Positions 8,017 to 9,086 of a stretch of DNA of 9,086 nt are shown here, one piece after another. Each line of letters opens with the position of its first letter. Position 1 is the first letter of the stretch. The stretch lies in NCBI GenBank assembly GCA_016765435.1, contig JAESPY010000037.1:1-9086 (forward strand), written 5' to 3'. The DNA comes from Emcibacter sp. (GTDB taxonomy: Bacteria > Pseudomonadota > Alphaproteobacteria > Sphingomonadales > Emcibacteraceae). The notes under the pieces are model-generated. The model was given only the letters and a program-made list of their open reading frames with translations, was not told where the DNA came from and made no database searches. The translations under genes were made by a program, and so were the position numbers.

Positions 8017-9086
8017 ATGGGGGATTTTATCCTTTATCATAAAGACAAATTGTCAGAGGCTAGAATCAAGGCCGCGCTGGCCTGTCTTGCTATCCAAGGA
8101 TCGGAAAAGCCGATTCTTGTGGAGCAGGGGCCTTATATTGTCCAGTTTTTCCCTAAACAACTGTCGCCAATACAGAATCTGGTCCGCAATAATCACGGGG
8201 ACTTTTGCGGCTCATCGGGTACTCTTATCTATAAAGGCCGCATGGGTGAAGCCGCCCTGATTCTATTACTGGATGATTATTCTCCCGATGATTATCGGCC
8301 GGAAGATTTCAACGGCATTTTCACGGTTATCTTAAGGAAAAAGGATCGTCTGTATCTTCTGACCGATCCTTTGGGAGGGAATCGGGTCTATCAGAATGGT
8401 GAGCAGAGCTTTTGGTCCTCGTCTTTCCTCGCGACCGCCACGGCCACCGCCAGATTATCGCCGAACGGTCAGGCGATTTATGAATATGCTTTTCAGGAGA
8501 CGACTTACGGCACGGATACGGTTTTTCGGGAAGTTAACAGTCTGGATAGCCTGAAGAATTTTGAATTTACGCCGGATGGTCCGGTGGGCCATGACAAAAT
8601 CCTGCAATTTGATTTTCAGCCCTCTGCGACCTCTCAGGATGATCTGGTGGCGGAGACCGCCGATCTGCTCAGGGATATTGTTCGGCCAGTTTCAGAAAAA
8701 TTCGGCAACCGGATTCGCACGGCCTTGTCTGGGGGCTATGATTCGCGGCTGATGCTGGCTCTGCTGGAAGAGAGCGGGAGTGCGCCACAGGTATATGTTT
8801 ATGGCCCGGACAACAGCCCTGATGTGACTGTGGCCCGCACCATTGCCAGCGGAGAAGGTTTTCCGTTGCAGCATATCAATAAAGCCAGCCATCCCGTTCC
8901 CACCCCGGAGGCTTACCCTGAGATTATCCGGGATAATTTTTATGCCTTGGATGGGGTTCCGGGCGAGAGTATTTTTGATTTTGGGGCCAATATGGACACT
9001 CGACGGGCGCGCGCTAACCATGATCATATGATTTTCAACGGCGGCGGCGGGGAGATTTTCCGCAATTTCTTTTATCTGCCGGATGG
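8017..9086 (+). CDS. Asparagine synthetase-like protein without Cys2, 3' end cut by the window
   Basis: The frame is open from ATG 8017 to the window edge (356 complete codons). The N-terminal part (to about residue 200) resembles the glutaminase-type domain of AsnB: FNGIFTVIL at 98-106 and TDPLGGNRVY at 116-125 match the characteristic Phe-Xaa-Gly-Xaa-Phe and Asp-Xaa-Xaa-Gly pattern. The protein begins Met-Gly, however, so the essential Cys2 nucleophile is absent; a TAA abuts the ATG, so no upstream start can supply it. The synthetase half has the PP-loop LSGGYDSR at 237-244, the ATP-pyrophosphatase signature, followed by VYVYGPDNSPD (273-283) and NGGGGEIFR at 341-349. It probably activates a carboxylate with ATP, but not with ammonia from its own glutaminase site. 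Relatives include canonical AsnB, lasso-peptide cyclases and AsnB-like proteins of polysaccharide clusters. The substrate is unknown. It is divergent from atp and unlikely to be functionally linked to it. Confidence 0.85.
   Translation, partial: MGDFILYHKDKLSEARIKAALACLAIQGSEKPILVEQGPYIVQFFPKQLSPIQNLVRNNHGDFCGSSGTLIYKGRMGEAALILLLDDYSPDDYRPEDFNGIFTVILRKKDRLYLLTDPLGGNRVYQNGEQSFWSSSFLATATATARLSPNGQAIYEYAFQETTYGTDTVFREVNSLDSLKNFEFTPDGPVGHDKILQFDFQPSATSQDDLVAETADLLRDIVRPVSEKFGNRIRTALSGGYDSRLMLALLEESGSAPQVYVYGPDNSPDVTVARTIASGEGFPLQHINKASHPVPTPEAYPEIIRDNFYALDGVPGESIFDFGANMDTRRARANHDHMIFNGGGGEIFRNFFYLPD

Noticed and set aside
8692..9027. A 111-codon minus-strand frame opposite the AsnB-like gene
   Set aside because: The plus strand there encodes the PP-loop and the second synthetase motif, so the opposite frame is a shadow.

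Overview
The window comes from an alphaproteobacterium. Five F1 ATP synthase genes lie in the order atpH-atpA-atpG-atpD-atpC with no F0 genes attached, the split arrangement usual in that class, and the subunit sequences look alphaproteobacterial. I cannot fix the genus. GC content is moderate in the atp genes and visibly lower in the stretch from about 1773 to 2790.

Layout from left to right. (1) 2-652, plus strand: the 3' part of a DUF2461/TIGR02453 family gene whose start lies outside the window. (2) 636-1772, minus strand: an exported phytase-like (esterase-like) beta-propeller protein, overlapping the previous gene tail to tail by 17 bp. (3) 1895-2721, minus strand: an AT-rich stretch that reads as one lipoprotein gene of about 275 codons, broken by an in-frame TGA and a -1 frameshift in an A5 run. 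As it stands it encodes a 111-residue lipoprotein stub and a detached C-terminal frame. It has its own plausible promoter and ribosome binding site. (4) 2792-2826: an intrinsic terminator closing the atp operon. (5) 2848-7799, minus strand: the complete atpHAGDC operon, tightly spaced except for an 85-nt gap before atpD. (6) 7800-8016: a divergent intergenic region with a candidate atp promoter. (7) 8017 to the right edge, plus strand: a divergently transcribed asparagine-synthetase-like gene, cut by the window end. It lacks the Cys2 glutaminase nucleophile and carries non-canonical synthetase-site motifs.

The atp genes work together as the catalytic head (alpha3-beta3), rotor shaft (gamma, epsilon) and peripheral stalk cap (delta) of the F1Fo ATP synthase; the membrane sector must be encoded elsewhere. 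The flanking genes have no evident link to ATP synthesis.

The two places most worth following up are the broken lipoprotein gene and the AsnB-like enzyme at the right edge. The latter belongs to a broad superfamily that includes enzymes modifying peptides, antibiotics and polysaccharides. Nothing within the window itself proves a new system.
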